From Halobacteriovorax sp. (lineage in GTDB: Bacteria > Bdellovibrionota > Bacteriovoracia > Bacteriovoracales > Bacteriovoracaceae), in the NCBI GenBank assembly GCA_002720865.1, contig PBIO01000030.1, positions 212,955 to 276,954 of the forward strand: a stretch of 64,000 bases of DNA, read 5' to 3'. Position numbers and translations under genes: made by a program. Positions 16,881 to 26,291 of the stretch are shown here, piece after piece. The notes beneath the pieces are model-generated. The model made no database searches and had not been told where the DNA came from. It was given only the letters and a program-made list of their open reading frames with translations. Within the stretch, counting starts at the first letter, position 1; every line of letters begins with the position of its first letter.

Positions 16881-17432
16881 ATGTATAAAGCTCCCAGTAG
16901 AAGAAAAAATAAATCACGTCCGGCTTTTACAAAGCCGAACTTGATTCCAATTTTAGATGCCGTGTTCATCTTTATATTCTTTTTATTAATGTCTGCTAGC
17001 TTTATTAAGATTTATGAAATCCCTAGTGATGTTCCTATTATCTCTTCTGGAAAACCTTCGAAGAAAAAGCCTTTAGCCTTAACTTTAGTCATTAATAATA
17101 ACGGTGTTCAAGTTCTCACAGGAGTTCCAAGCAAACCGGTTAACTTTATAAAAAAGACCGAAGCTGGTGAATACGATAATGAAGCTCTACATAGATACTT
17201 GATCCAATTAAAAAAGAGGCACAAATCAGAAAGAGGCGTCATTATTGAACCTCAAATCGATTTAGTTTATGAAAAACTAGTTAAAATAATGGATGCCGCC
17301 AGAATCTTAAGGCCAACGGATGATGCCATATATGGTAAATCAAAAGAAGGTATCCAAGAAAGAATCAATGTCCTTTTTGATGAAATGATATTTAGCAATA
17401 TTAGCAGCATCGTTAAAACGAGAGCAAAATAA
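16881..17432 (+). CDS. TolR/ExbD-family protein, AglQ-like
   Basis: The 183-residue protein has one N-terminal membrane helix (LIPILDAVFIFIFFLLMSASF, about 22-42) carrying the Asp (in PILDAV) that binds protons in TolR/ExbD/MotB-type motors. A periplasmic domain of about 130 residues follows. The start is 3 bp after the TolQ-like gene and the stop overlaps the next start, so the three subunits are translated together. The N-terminus is basic (MYKAPSRRKNKSRP), as expected inside the membrane. By order it corresponds to AglQ or AglS, and telling them apart needs alignment. Confidence 0.86.
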   Translation: MYKAPSRRKNKSRPAFTKPNLIPILDAVFIFIFFLLMSASFIKIYEIPSDVPIISSGKPSKKKPLALTLVINNNGVQVLTGVPSKPVNFIKKTEAGEYDNEALHRYLIQLKKRHKSERGVIIEPQIDLVYEKLVKIMDAARILRPTDDAIYGKSKEGIQERINVLFDEMIFSNISSIVKTRAK

Positions 17433-17947
17433 TGAGAAATAGATCGATTCGTAATAGAGGAACAAGAAGAAAAAAAGAAGTAATGGATATCGATATTACT
17501 TCACTACTAGATATTCTTGTCATCCTGTTAGTATTTTTATTAAAAAGCTATAACAGTTCGGGACAAGTCTTAACTGTTCCAAAAGGCGTTGATCTTCCAA
17601 TTTCCGAATCACGTGTGGTAAGCACATCGGGAACTATTGTTCAGGTCTCTCCAAGCTCACTATGGGTCGACGATCGTGAAGTTCTCACTTATAAGGGAGA
17701 CCAAAGAGCTGTAAACAATGCATTAGATAGAAGTAATCGTATCATCCCACTTCTAATAAATTTAAGAAAAAAGAAAGCCGAGATTGAAAGACTTGCGAAA
17801 CAAGCTCCAAAAGCCAAAAAGTTTACAGGTAAAGTTAATCTTCTGGTTGATAAATCAATTAAATACTCATTTTTACAAAAAGTTATGCACACAAGTGCTT
17901 CTGCTGGTTTTTCACAGTTTAAATTCGTTGTCCTTGGAACTGAGTAA
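17432..17947 (+). CDS. Second TolR/ExbD-family protein, AglS-like
   Basis: The 171-residue protein has a basic N-terminus (MRNRSIRNRGTRRKKE) and a single membrane helix, ITSLLDILVILLVFLLKSY, at about 23-41. That helix has the conserved proton-binding Asp in SLLDIL. A periplasmic domain follows, containing the beta-rich VSPSSLWVDDREVLTYKGD. Two different TolR-type stators behind a TolQ-like channel are the arrangement known for the AglRQS gliding motor. The gene shares one base with the preceding stop and ends before a bidirectional terminator. Confidence 0.86.
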   Translation: MRNRSIRNRGTRRKKEVMDIDITSLLDILVILLVFLLKSYNSSGQVLTVPKGVDLPISESRVVSTSGTIVQVSPSSLWVDDREVLTYKGDQRAVNNALDRSNRIIPLLINLRKKKAEIERLAKQAPKAKKFTGKVNLLVDKSIKYSFLQKVMHTSASAGFSQFKFVVLGTE

Positions 17948-17996
17948 TTACCGAACTAAATTAGCGCGGCTCAAAGAATCTCTCTTCACATATTAA

Positions 17997-18021
17997 AAAA
18001 GCTCCTAAGATAGGAGCTTTT
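17997..18021. terminator. Bidirectional terminator between the motor genes and the Glt-like operon
   Basis: AAAAGCTCCTA-AGA-TAGGAGCTTTT forms an 11-bp stem with A-runs and T-runs on both sides, so it can end the plus-strand motor operon and the minus-strand FHA-TonB gene. Confidence 0.92.
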
Positions 18022-18051
18022 TAATTTCTTATTATTTTAAATTTGAGTTAC

Positions 18052-20010
18052 CTATTTCCTCTTAGGATAGAAGTTGAATGGTTGATTAACTTCAACGACC
18101 CCGCCACCGAGAGGCTCAGGGAACTTAATCCCACGTAACACATTTACCACACAACCCTTTACTCTCGTTGGAAGTGGACTATAGGAATCCACACCGGCCT
18201 TGGTGACATGTCCACTGGCACCAATGATAAAATTCAGTCTAACAACTCCACTAAACTCTCTTGAAGCCTTATCTAATTCCTTTTGATAGCAATATCTAAA
18301 CTGAGGAATATGATCTTCGATAATTTTTCTAATTATATCAGGATCCATTCCACCAAGGATTACCGTCTTAAAGGGGAGGCCAGCAGTATAGATACTCTTT
18401 TTATCAACTAGACCCTCAACTCCCTTACTCGCATCTAATTTACCTCGCGCTGAACCGGAAAGACTTCCTACATTCTTAGAGACGTTGGCCGTAGGAAGAG
18501 TTGCCCCCGAAGTGTCGCCACTATCAATAGTTGGACTGCTATCATCACTACTTGACGAAGCCACAGAAGTATCTGCGGTTGCCCCACCCTTACTTAATAA
18601 ATTACTAACCGTACTATTGAAGTTAAAAGACTTATAAGTGTCGACTCTTCCCTTAGACTTTTTCCGGGCAGAATTCCTTTTGACTTGTCCTACTTTCTTA
18701 GTGGTTTTCCCACCCTTATTCTTATTAGGCCTAACTACTGTTTTATTATTTTTAGGTCCTTTATTAGGAGTAGCTTTTTTAACAAGACCTGTTTTCTTTG
18801 CGTCTTTAGTTCCTGTTTTTCCAGTAGTCGTTTTGGATTTATTTTTATCGACCTTTGTTCTATTCGACTGGGACTTAGTTGTTAAGGAGACCTTGCTCTG
18901 CTGGATGACTTTTTTATTGGCCTTTTTAGTTTTATCAACAGCAGGAGACTTCTTTGCTTTAAATTTTTTCTTATATAAAATTTTAGCTATTCTCTCTGGA
19001 ACTTTCTCTTTCTCTATTTCTTCATCAACTTCTATAAAAGTTAAGCTTCCCATGGCAAAAGTAACCAAGAGCAACATCAATAAGACATATTTCTTCAGAT
19101 CACCACTATCCCTTCTAAAGATTGGTGCTGGTGCTACCTTAGGAGGTGCTTGATCACCTCTTACGAAAATTTGTAGATCACCATTCTTAAACCTTAAAAT
19201 ATCATCTTTTTTAAGATCAATTTGACCTGCTTTAATATCTGTTTCTTCATCAGATAAAGATAAAAATTCATAACCTGGAATTGGAAACACTGTCTTAGTC
19301 TCATTTTCAATTTGTACTAAAGGAACGCGTTCGTCCTTTCCTAGGTATGCATACTCAACTTCATTATCTTTTGGCATAAAGCCGACAAGGTTAAAAACCC
19401 CATTATGGTCAGGTAAATAATCTACCGAATATACTCGATCTTGATACAGCACTATAATTTCAACCGCTGTTTTAGACATATCGTACTTAAAAATTGGATA
19501 CAAGTGCTCAGTATCCTCAAAGATATACTCACTAAACTCTGCTTTAGGATCTTTCGCCAAAGGATATTCTACAGTTGGCACATAAAGAGCTGTCTCTCTC
19601 TCCTCTAATTCACTCGGAGGTCTAGGTAGAGATTTTTCTATAACTGGAGGAAGCCCAACGTCTAACATATTAAGAGGAGGCGGAGCCAAATCTTCCTTTT
19701 CAAAATTTTTAAAGACAAATTCATGAGATCCAAACTTTATGGAATCTCCCAGATTAAAGTCACTAACAACTACACTTTTACCATTTACAAAAGTGCCATT
19801 AGTGGAGTTCATATCGTAAATTTTGTTTCCAGACAAAGAAACTTCAATGACAGCATGAATAGCAGTTACGTCGCTATTTTCAATGACTATGTCACAGGCC
19901 TTAGACCTTCCTATAAGAAGCCGCTTCTTAGTAATGGGATGACTACCGCCCTTCCCTGAAGCAGGATTCAGTTCAAATTCGATCTGAAACATGTTTTGTT
20001 CAATATTCAC
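18052..20010 (-). CDS. FHA domain - transmembrane - TonB-like C-terminus protein, GltG-like
   Basis: The 652-residue protein has a cytoplasmic FHA domain (about 10-105: GRSKACDIVIENSDVTAIHA and NSTNGTFVNG). These domains bind phosphothreonine. A linker of uncertain fold follows. A single membrane helix lies at about 307-325 (YVLLMLLLVTFAMGSL). A long Lys/Thr-rich periplasmic stretch (about 330-450) could span the peptidoglycan. The C-terminal AgmX/PglI-type TonB-like domain (about 555-650) has IPQFRYCYQKELD and a partner cysteine in VKGCVVNVL. This is the design of GltG from the Myxococcus gliding complex, which couples the proton motor to outer-membrane parts. It ends the minus-strand operon, facing the TolQ/R genes. 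Confidence 0.88.
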   Translation of the reverse strand: MNIEQNMFQIEFELNPASGKGGSHPITKKRLLIGRSKACDIVIENSDVTAIHAVIEVSLSGNKIYDMNSTNGTFVNGKSVVVSDFNLGDSIKFGSHEFVFKNFEKEDLAPPPLNMLDVGLPPVIEKSLPRPPSELEERETALYVPTVEYPLAKDPKAEFSEYIFEDTEHLYPIFKYDMSKTAVEIIVLYQDRVYSVDYLPDHNGVFNLVGFMPKDNEVEYAYLGKDERVPLVQIENETKTVFPIPGYEFLSLSDEETDIKAGQIDLKKDDILRFKNGDLQIFVRGDQAPPKVAPAPIFRRDSGDLKKYVLLMLLLVTFAMGSLTFIEVDEEIEKEKVPERIAKILYKKKFKAKKSPAVDKTKKANKKVIQQSKVSLTTKSQSNRTKVDKNKSKTTTGKTGTKDAKKTGLVKKATPNKGPKNNKTVVRPNKNKGGKTTKKVGQVKRNSARKKSKGRVDTYKSFNFNSTVSNLLSKGGATADTSVASSSSDDSSPTIDSGDTSGATLPTANVSKNVGSLSGSARGKLDASKGVEGLVDKKSIYTAGLPFKTVILGGMDPDIIRKIIEDHIPQFRYCYQKELDKASREFSGVVRLNFIIGASGHVTKAGVDSYSPLPTRVKGCVVNVLRGIKFPEPLGGGVVEVNQPFNFYPKRK

Positions 20011-20029
20011 AAGCCCTCCTTGGCTTGTA

Positions 20030-20287
20030 CTACCTTATCCTTTCAATTCCTTTTCTTATTTCGGGATTGAAGTTCTTCCGATAAGGAAGTTTGTTTCTGA
20101 ATTTACGCTGCAGACGAGTATCTACTCCTAAGTCCGGAGGAGACCCTGTCTCACCTTCAATTGTTAAGTCTTCAAAATCAAACTTTTGGTACTTCTTGTA
20201 TTTATAAATAATTCTTTCTTTTTGATTCTTTTGAGCAAAAGTATTTGTCGCAAAAAGTAAGCTTACAATTAAGATTAACTTATTCAT
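20030..20287 (-). CDS. Small exported protein in the Glt-like operon (position of GltF)
   Basis: The 85-residue product has a signal peptide (MNKLILIVSLLFATNTFA) and a short, very basic, tyrosine-rich mature part (KERIIYKYKKYQKFDFEDLTI). It has no cysteines. Its start overlaps the stop of the lipoprotein gene by 8 bp, and the FHA-TonB gene follows after 19 bp. By position between the lipoprotein and FHA-TonB genes it corresponds to GltF. Sequence identity cannot be judged here, and it may instead be a lineage-specific small component. Confidence 0.75.
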   Translation of the reverse strand: MNKLILIVSLLFATNTFAQKNQKERIIYKYKKYQKFDFEDLTIEGETGSPPDLGVDTRLQRKFRNKLPYRKNFNPEIRKGIERIR

Positions 20288-21191
20288 TCAAGTACCTTCC
20301 TACTTTATTATAGTAACCGCCGAGATCCCCCATAGACTTAGTATCTATTCGGTCAAAAACAGCTTTTGCATCTTTAACTCTTCCACCCGCCTTAAGTGCA
20401 ATCGCAAAGTTTAATCCATACTTTGGGTTACTTAGCTTACCTCTAGGAATTTTAGAAAAGTAATTTATTGATACAGAATAATTTTCTTTTAATAATTGAC
20501 CAGTCCCTAACGCATTTAAAACATCTATATCGTCCGAGTTTTTATTATAAAGCGTCTTAAAAATATTCTGTGACTTATCTACAAACCCATATTTTAAATA
20601 TAGCTGAGCCAAATTAAAAATTGGTGTTAGAGAAAACTTATTTAGCTCGACTGCTTTCTTAAATGCGGCCAATGCCTTTTGATCTCTACCTTGTCGTTGA
20701 TGAATCACCCCGATATTATTAACTGGTGGTGCATAGTTAGCGTTTAACGTTCTGGCTTTATTATAAAACAGTAAAGCTTTCCTGTATTCGCCCTTTAAAA
20801 ACTGGCAGGTTCCAACTTGGTTCCAGTACGCCGGGTTATTTTTATATCTCTTATAATTAGCTTCAAAAATTTTGTCCGCTTCCGTGAAGTTTTTCCCGTA
20901 ACATTTTCCAATCCCCTGGCTGACAGGATCATTAGAAGAGGCAACTTCTTCAATTTTAGGAGTTGGAAGTCTAGAGATAGACTCTTTCGATAGTGAGTCA
21001 TCACTCGAAACTTGTTCAAAAAGATCTTGATTGCTATTAAATGCAACTTCATCAACTTTTTCGAAAGCACTATTTTCGATCCATCCAAATTCTTTATCTT
21101 CAGGTGTTAATTCTTTTTTTGTACCTTTGCTCTTTTCATTGGAGCTACACCCGAGATTAAGAATAAGGATAACTAAAAGCAGATATCTCAT
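20280..21191 (-). CDS. TPR outer-membrane lipoprotein, GltE-like
   Basis: The 303-residue product begins MRYLLLVILILNLGCSSNEK. The lipobox LNLGC with Ser at +2 predicts a lipoprotein sorted to the outer membrane. Residues about 100-290 hold TPR repeats, such as AYWNQVGTCQFLKGEYRKALLFYNKA and APPVNNIGVIHQRQGRDQKALAAFKKA. TPR arrays bind partner proteins. GltE (AglT) of the Myxococcus gliding machinery is likewise a TPR protein of the outer membrane, and the gene occupies the same slot after the large TPR gene. The start shares an ATGA with the upstream stop. Confidence 0.85.
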   Translation of the reverse strand: MRYLLLVILILNLGCSSNEKSKGTKKELTPEDKEFGWIENSAFEKVDEVAFNSNQDLFEQVSSDDSLSKESISRLPTPKIEEVASSNDPVSQGIGKCYGKNFTEADKIFEANYKRYKNNPAYWNQVGTCQFLKGEYRKALLFYNKARTLNANYAPPVNNIGVIHQRQGRDQKALAAFKKAVELNKFSLTPIFNLAQLYLKYGFVDKSQNIFKTLYNKNSDDIDVLNALGTGQLLKENYSVSINYFSKIPRGKLSNPKYGLNFAIALKAGGRVKDAKAVFDRIDTKSMGDLGGYYNKVGRYLNE

Positions 21192-24067
21192 TGTCCACCC
21201 CCTCTATCCATCAAGACCCCTTCTTGACTGGGACGGTATTCGACAGAGAAATTAAGTTTCTCTCCATTCAAGAAAAAGCTGTTTTCCTTAGACAGAATTG
21301 AACTCTTGATTATTTGCCTACGCGCTTCTTTTCTAAAGTCGTTTGCCTTTTGATTTAATGGAATCACAATTTTTTTCATTGTACCTTGGAATGATTTTAC
21401 GTACTCCGGAGATTTTCCGGCTGGAGCGAACCTTGAGATCTCGTTTACAAGGCTTTGGTAACTTTCAACCAAGTACTTGTACGAAGAAACTATCCCTTTC
21501 CCCGAACCAATTTCAAGAATCTTTAATGACCTAGACGTGACTTTATCTAGCAACGCAAATTTTTCTTTTAGTCTATTATTATAAACTTTCTCAGGGAACT
21601 GAAGCTTTATGGATTTCAACTTATTAACTTGATACTCCAATGATACGAGTCTAAATTTCGCCACTACATCTAACGCCTCTAGTGGAATAGATTGCTTTCT
21701 CTTCTTTGCCGTATTGTAATAGGTCAAGATTCTGGCTTTGATTTTTTGTGCATCTCTTTCACGACCAGAGCTTATATAAGCACTTCTTAGAATACTTAAA
21801 GGCTGAATCAGTTCTGCACGGTATGACTTATCTCGACTAAGAGTGTCTATCAAAGACTCTAAGAGCCCCCACATTGATCCTTCAATAACGGCTTTCATAA
21901 GATCGACTCTTGCTCTTTTAATTTCATCCGCAGCAACAGAGCATTGGAGCGCTTTTTTTATTAAAGACTGACTTTCATTTAATTTATTTTCCGCTAGTAG
22001 TATAACATTCGCATTTCTAAAGAATAGTCTCTTATTTTTAGAACTTCTCTTACAGAGTTTCCCAAGAACTTTCTGATTAATATCCGCTGACTGCTTGAAC
22101 TCTTGTCGATTAAACAAGTCACTAGATATTGCAAGGAAAGAACCATCGAACTTTTTAACGTCATCAGCATTCATCAAGTTTAATGCTCTCTCAGTCCATA
22201 AATATGAATACTTTTTATTTCCAAGCTCATAAAAAAGTACAGCTATATTATAGGCCGCATTCTTTTTGGCATCTTTACTGCTTTCTTTATTGCGGTAAAT
22301 CTGAACATATCCTTTCAGAGCGTTCGTCTTATCACCTTTTGAGTTAAACTTCTCAACGCCTTCAAATTGCATCGTTAAAAGGAGTAGTTTAAGTTTTTTT
22401 GCATACTTTCTAGATACTTTAAATTCCCCATTGTTAATCCGAGAAACCCAACCTTTTATAGCATCTTTATCATTTCGGTCTTTGTGATAATCCATGATCT
22501 TTGCGATCATCGCTTCCTGAGTATTATAGTCCTTAGGATAATTCCTTTTAAATGCTAATAATACTTTCTCTGCATTTCCAAACTCTTTCTTTTCTATATA
22601 AGAGCTGAATAGTCTTTGATATATCTTATAGCTTTTCTTAGATCGCGGATTATTTTTCAAATATAATAGATATACTTTAGATAGATACTTTTCTTTCGTT
22701 TCCTTCTTTATACTTTTTGCTCCAAGGGCCGCTATCATTCCATCGAGAGAAAGCCTCGCGATTTTCTTATCACCCTTACTTACCGCTAAGTTATAGGCTC
22801 GGTCATATTGTGCAACGGCTTCGTTATATTTGTTGCTTGCGTAGTTTGTCTCTGCCGCATGAAAGACTGCTCTATGCACATTTTTTCCATCTAACCCGGA
22901 GAGGATATTAAAGTATGCAACAGCTTTTCTGGCCTTATCCCTTTTTGTTCTTCTTTGCTTTTCATATCTTTTAGAAGCTACTTGTTTTTGCAGTAAAGCA
23001 GACATCCTTTGGACATGATATTTTAGCTGATCCAGACTATCCTCGTCTAAGTGTCCATCCTGATGATCTTTATAGAGTTCCTGGCAAACCTTTAAATGCT
23101 TAGAAGTATTTCCAAATCTTTCATAAAGACCCAAAAGAGCGATATTAGCTTCAACTCTATCCTTAGGACCATTTACATAATTCTTGGCTTCAGTCAGAGC
23201 TCTTTCAGCACTAGTGGGGTTCTTACCTTGATTAAGTAAATATTTTGCAACTTTAATAAGATTCGAAGAAATATCCTTACCGATCGACTTATAGAAAGAA
23301 ATAGCATCTTTAGTTCTTCCCGACTCTGTATAAAAGAAAGCTAAGTCTCTTTCCACAGCATTACTCATATCAACAAAACGGCTATTCTTGCTCAATTTAT
23401 AAACTTCATTCATTAAATTGATAGCTTTAGTTCTTTGTTTAGTTCGAAAATAACACCAAGCGAGATTGTAAGCGTCTTTTGTATACCACCTACTTTTCTT
23501 CTTTTTAAGTGCTCTTTCATAAAGAGGAATCGCTTTTCTGTAACTTTTTTTATTATAGTAAATTTCAGCAAGTGCTATTTGAGATTTTTGACCAGCATTT
23601 GAATTACTTCGAGCATATTTCATAGCTCTTTTAAAAAATTCCTGAGCTTTATTTTGCTGCTGAAACTCCTTGGCGTTATAGGCTAGAATATAATAGACAT
23701 CGCCTTTTTGTTTAAAGTTTTTAAATCTTTTCAGAATAAAGTAACAAGTCTTTTGCGCCTGGATAAAGAATTTTCGTGATTTCCTAAAGTACTTAGACTT
23801 TTGAACATTTGCTCTCTCTAGACTGTCTAAAGAAAGGTAGACAGCATTTTCTTGTTCTTTTACGTGTCTGGCTTTTTCCAATAGTAGTTCAGCCATTCTT
23901 AGAAGTAGGTTCGGATTTCTACTTCCAGTTTGCTTATTTAACCTTGTAATCTCTTTAAGTTCTTGATCAATAATGGAAATAACTTTGTTTCTACGTTCTT
24001 CAACGCTGGCTGCAAAACTAGAGCCTAAAAACATCGATAACATTATAAGTACTAAAAAATTCTTCAT
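21188..24067 (-). CDS. Large periplasmic TPR protein, GltD/AgmU-like
   Basis: The product is about 959 residues from the ATG at 24067, which overlaps the upstream stop as ATGA; an in-frame start at 24082 is less likely. A signal peptide (MKNFLVLIMLSMFLGSSFAA) is followed by many TPR-like helical repeats over most of the length. Examples are GDVYYILAYNAKEFQQQNKAQEFFKRA, AEIYYNKKSYRKAIPLYERA and AAYNIAVLFYELGNKKYSYLWTERA. The protein is Lys-rich and has few cysteines. GltD (AgmU) of Myxococcus is also a very large periplasmic TPR protein encoded just before gltE. The role is probably as a scaffold in the envelope-spanning gliding complex; this is inferred from synteny and architecture. Confidence 0.85.
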   Translation of the reverse strand: MKNFLVLIMLSMFLGSSFAASVEERRNKVISIIDQELKEITRLNKQTGSRNPNLLLRMAELLLEKARHVKEQENAVYLSLDSLERANVQKSKYFRKSRKFFIQAQKTCYFILKRFKNFKQKGDVYYILAYNAKEFQQQNKAQEFFKRAMKYARSNSNAGQKSQIALAEIYYNKKSYRKAIPLYERALKKKKSRWYTKDAYNLAWCYFRTKQRTKAINLMNEVYKLSKNSRFVDMSNAVERDLAFFYTESGRTKDAISFYKSIGKDISSNLIKVAKYLLNQGKNPTSAERALTEAKNYVNGPKDRVEANIALLGLYERFGNTSKHLKVCQELYKDHQDGHLDEDSLDQLKYHVQRMSALLQKQVASKRYEKQRRTKRDKARKAVAYFNILSGLDGKNVHRAVFHAAETNYASNKYNEAVAQYDRAYNLAVSKGDKKIARLSLDGMIAALGAKSIKKETKEKYLSKVYLLYLKNNPRSKKSYKIYQRLFSSYIEKKEFGNAEKVLLAFKRNYPKDYNTQEAMIAKIMDYHKDRNDKDAIKGWVSRINNGEFKVSRKYAKKLKLLLLTMQFEGVEKFNSKGDKTNALKGYVQIYRNKESSKDAKKNAAYNIAVLFYELGNKKYSYLWTERALNLMNADDVKKFDGSFLAISSDLFNRQEFKQSADINQKVLGKLCKRSSKNKRLFFRNANVILLAENKLNESQSLIKKALQCSVAADEIKRARVDLMKAVIEGSMWGLLESLIDTLSRDKSYRAELIQPLSILRSAYISSGRERDAQKIKARILTYYNTAKKRKQSIPLEALDVVAKFRLVSLEYQVNKLKSIKLQFPEKVYNNRLKEKFALLDKVTSRSLKILEIGSGKGIVSSYKYLVESYQSLVNEISRFAPAGKSPEYVKSFQGTMKKIVIPLNQKANDFRKEARRQIIKSSILSKENSFFLNGEKLNFSVEYRPSQEGVLMDRGGGQ

Positions 24068-25503
24068 AAGCTCACTTCGCATTCGGATTTTAAGCTAAAA
24101 ACATAATCACCAAGTTCATCGGCCCAAAACTCTCCATCAAAGGTCCAAAAGTATTGTTTTTCATTTCTTTTTAAGTACTTAATATCGCCTCGTCCTCTAA
24201 GAGGTTCAGGCTCAATTCCATAAAGTCTATCTTTTGTACGCTTAAGCATTTCTAACTTAATATAAGTATGCGCTTCGAGTGAACGGCCTAAGTGATGTTT
24301 GGCCACATTTAGACTTTTTCTCACGTAAGCTCCAATTAAGTTTCTTTGTAGCAAAAGTGATTCCTTTAAGTTAATCGTTAAGATTCTCTTTAATTTAGGA
24401 TTTGAAATCTTACTGACTTTTTCAATTTCTTCTTTACCTCTTACAAAGTTATCTACCAATTCAATATATGCAGAGTCTCTATTAACACTCATAAGCAGTC
24501 GATTAATCAGGTTATTACCTCTGATTCTCCCTGCTTTTCGACTCTTTGCGAGGAGGTAGTAATAGCGATAATTTTTTTTATGCTTCCTCAGTAGTTTATC
24601 AAGACCTATACTCTGGCCTTCATAAGTGTTTTGAAATCTATCTGAAACTTTCTTTGCATCTTCATATAGACACATTTCTAAATAAGTCATTGCTTCTAAA
24701 ACTGAAACTTCAGGATTAAAGACAAAGTTTAGGATTGGCGCTTTATAGGTCACAAGCTTACCTAAAGATCGATTATAATCTTGTAGATAAAAACTATTCC
24801 AAGCCTCTTCAAATAGTATCTCCGGCCAAATGGGGCTTCGTTTATCTAAATCCAGGTAGCTTAGATTTGCCTTTTCATACTCATTATTTGCAAATTGAGT
24901 TCTAGCTACACCAACTAAGCAATAATCTCTATTTATCTCTAACTGTCTTTTTCTATTTTTAGATTGAGTTCTTTTTACTTGGCTACGTGATTGCTCAACA
25001 CACTCATTATAACTTGAGATCGCTGATTTAAATCTTCTTTGAATACTATGAATACTTGCTTCTAGGAAAAGGGCAAATGGTTTCGTTCCATGTGCTCTAG
25101 GAATCGTTCCATTGATCGACTCCATCGCTTTTTTATAGTTCCCACTCCTAAAATATTTTTTAGCAAGAATGTATTTTATCGAGGGCGCTGAAGTTTTCTC
25201 TAAAATCCTTGTGGGTAAAACCTCAAACTGTTTAACTCCTACATAAGTTACGACTTCATCGATTAAGCGATCAATCCTTTTACTTTCAATACTACTGGCT
25301 CTCGTTAAGTACTCTTTAATATAAGGAACAGCTGCAAAATAAAGCTTTTCCTCAACAAGTTCTTCAACGACTCTTGGGTATCCTTTAACATTTCCCTTGG
25401 TGGCTACAAGGGCGGTCCAAGCCCCATCAGCCGAAGCATCTGCATTTCGACTAGCTAAAATAAGGAATAGAACAATCACTAAGGATTTAAAGATTCTGTT
25501 CAT
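24064..25503 (-). CDS. Exported TPR-type protein, GltC-like
   Basis: The 479-residue product has a signal peptide (MNRIFKSLVIVLFLILASRNADA) and helical repeats resembling TPRs. Examples are YILAKKYFRSGNYKKAMESING near 110-131 and CLVGVARTQFANNEYEKANLSYLDLD near 195-220. The C-terminus (FDGEFWADELGDYVFSLKSECEV) is acidic. It overlaps the start of the large TPR gene as ATGA and follows the outer-membrane barrel gene by 7 bp. In Myxococcus, GltC is a TPR protein encoded beside the gltA/gltB barrels. This gene has the corresponding place here, so GltC-like is the best call, with moderate certainty. Confidence 0.8.
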   Translation of the reverse strand: MNRIFKSLVIVLFLILASRNADASADGAWTALVATKGNVKGYPRVVEELVEEKLYFAAVPYIKEYLTRASSIESKRIDRLIDEVVTYVGVKQFEVLPTRILEKTSAPSIKYILAKKYFRSGNYKKAMESINGTIPRAHGTKPFALFLEASIHSIQRRFKSAISSYNECVEQSRSQVKRTQSKNRKRQLEINRDYCLVGVARTQFANNEYEKANLSYLDLDKRSPIWPEILFEEAWNSFYLQDYNRSLGKLVTYKAPILNFVFNPEVSVLEAMTYLEMCLYEDAKKVSDRFQNTYEGQSIGLDKLLRKHKKNYRYYYLLAKSRKAGRIRGNNLINRLLMSVNRDSAYIELVDNFVRGKEEIEKVSKISNPKLKRILTINLKESLLLQRNLIGAYVRKSLNVAKHHLGRSLEAHTYIKLEMLKRTKDRLYGIEPEPLRGRGDIKYLKRNEKQYFWTFDGEFWADELGDYVFSLKSECEVSL

Positions 25504-25510
25504 AGCTATC

Positions 25511-26212
25511 CTACAGGTCCATAACGACTGAGATACTTAAGTCGTAATGGGAGTAAACTTCTTCAGCAGTTGTATCTGGCCTTTGAGATTTAAAAACGAC
25601 ACCTGTAAAATCTGGTCTAATACTAAAGGAATCATTTACAAAAAACTTCATTCCTAAACTCCAAATCAAGGCATTGTGACTTTCTACGGTGTCTGTTTTA
25701 TTTAATGTGTTTTGTAGCTCGAGCCTGTTATTAGATTCCTCAATCTTTCCAATCCCTAAGCCAAAAATATAATCCATATAGATAATAGTATTGAATGTAT
25801 TAATTTTAGTATAAAAGGGTGACCAAAGGAGGAGACCGCCCATATAGTAATTAGTTATTTGTCTATAGGGAGTTGATCCCGCGCCAGTCGAGTTTCTGAC
25901 TGCTTGTGCATCTGTATTTTCTTCTCCTGCATTTTTAGAATACAAGAGCTCGAAGCCCCATTCTTCTTTGAAAAAGTATCCGCCTCTTGCCTGAAGGTTT
26001 GTTCCATTTACGAAAGAACCCGAAGTTGTCATTCCTCCGCCAACGGCTACATGGAACTTTCCTTTTTTTCGAAACTTTCTATTCTGTAAAACGAAAACTT
26101 CTTTGTCGGGATCTAGCCAAGTAAATGAGTAGGTATCTCCCTCTGAGGCATTTGAAATATTTCCTATAGAGAGTGTTAAAAATGTAAAAAGAAATAAGAT
26201 TGTCTTGATCAT
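25511..26212 (-). CDS. Outer-membrane beta-barrel protein (OMP_myx_plus-like), GltA/GltB-like
   Basis: From the ATG at 26212 (AGGA seven bases upstream) the product is about 233 residues; an in-frame extension to 26254 lacks support. A signal peptide (MIKTILFLFTFLTLSIGNISNA) is followed by alternating amphipathic strands. Examples are GKFHVAVGGGMTTSGSFV, TNLQARGGYFFKEEWGFELLYS, YMGGLLLWSPFYTKI, ALIWSLGMKFFV and the final YSHYDLSISVVMDL. A short strand ending in a hydrophobic/Leu residue is the usual barrel insertion signal. This matches the outer-membrane domain seen in myxobacteria and Bdellovibrio. It is the first gene of the Glt-like operon and probably its outer-membrane contact. Confidence 0.82.
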   Translation of the reverse strand: MIKTILFLFTFLTLSIGNISNASEGDTYSFTWLDPDKEVFVLQNRKFRKKGKFHVAVGGGMTTSGSFVNGTNLQARGGYFFKEEWGFELLYSKNAGEENTDAQAVRNSTGAGSTPYRQITNYYMGGLLLWSPFYTKINTFNTIIYMDYIFGLGIGKIEESNNRLELQNTLNKTDTVESHNALIWSLGMKFFVNDSFSIRPDFTGVVFKSQRPDTTAEEVYSHYDLSISVVMDL

Positions 26213-26291
26213 GGAGCATCCTGCTTTAATAAGAATTGTTCCTTCTTGGAACAACTTTCCTTAAATAACCATGACTTATTCTATCATATGA

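Noticed and set aside
18638..19153. Long plus-strand frame (171 codons) inside the FHA-TonB gene
   Set aside because: It is the complement of the Lys/Thr-rich linker and gives a Leu/Phe/Val-rich artefact; the minus-strand protein has clear domains on both sides.
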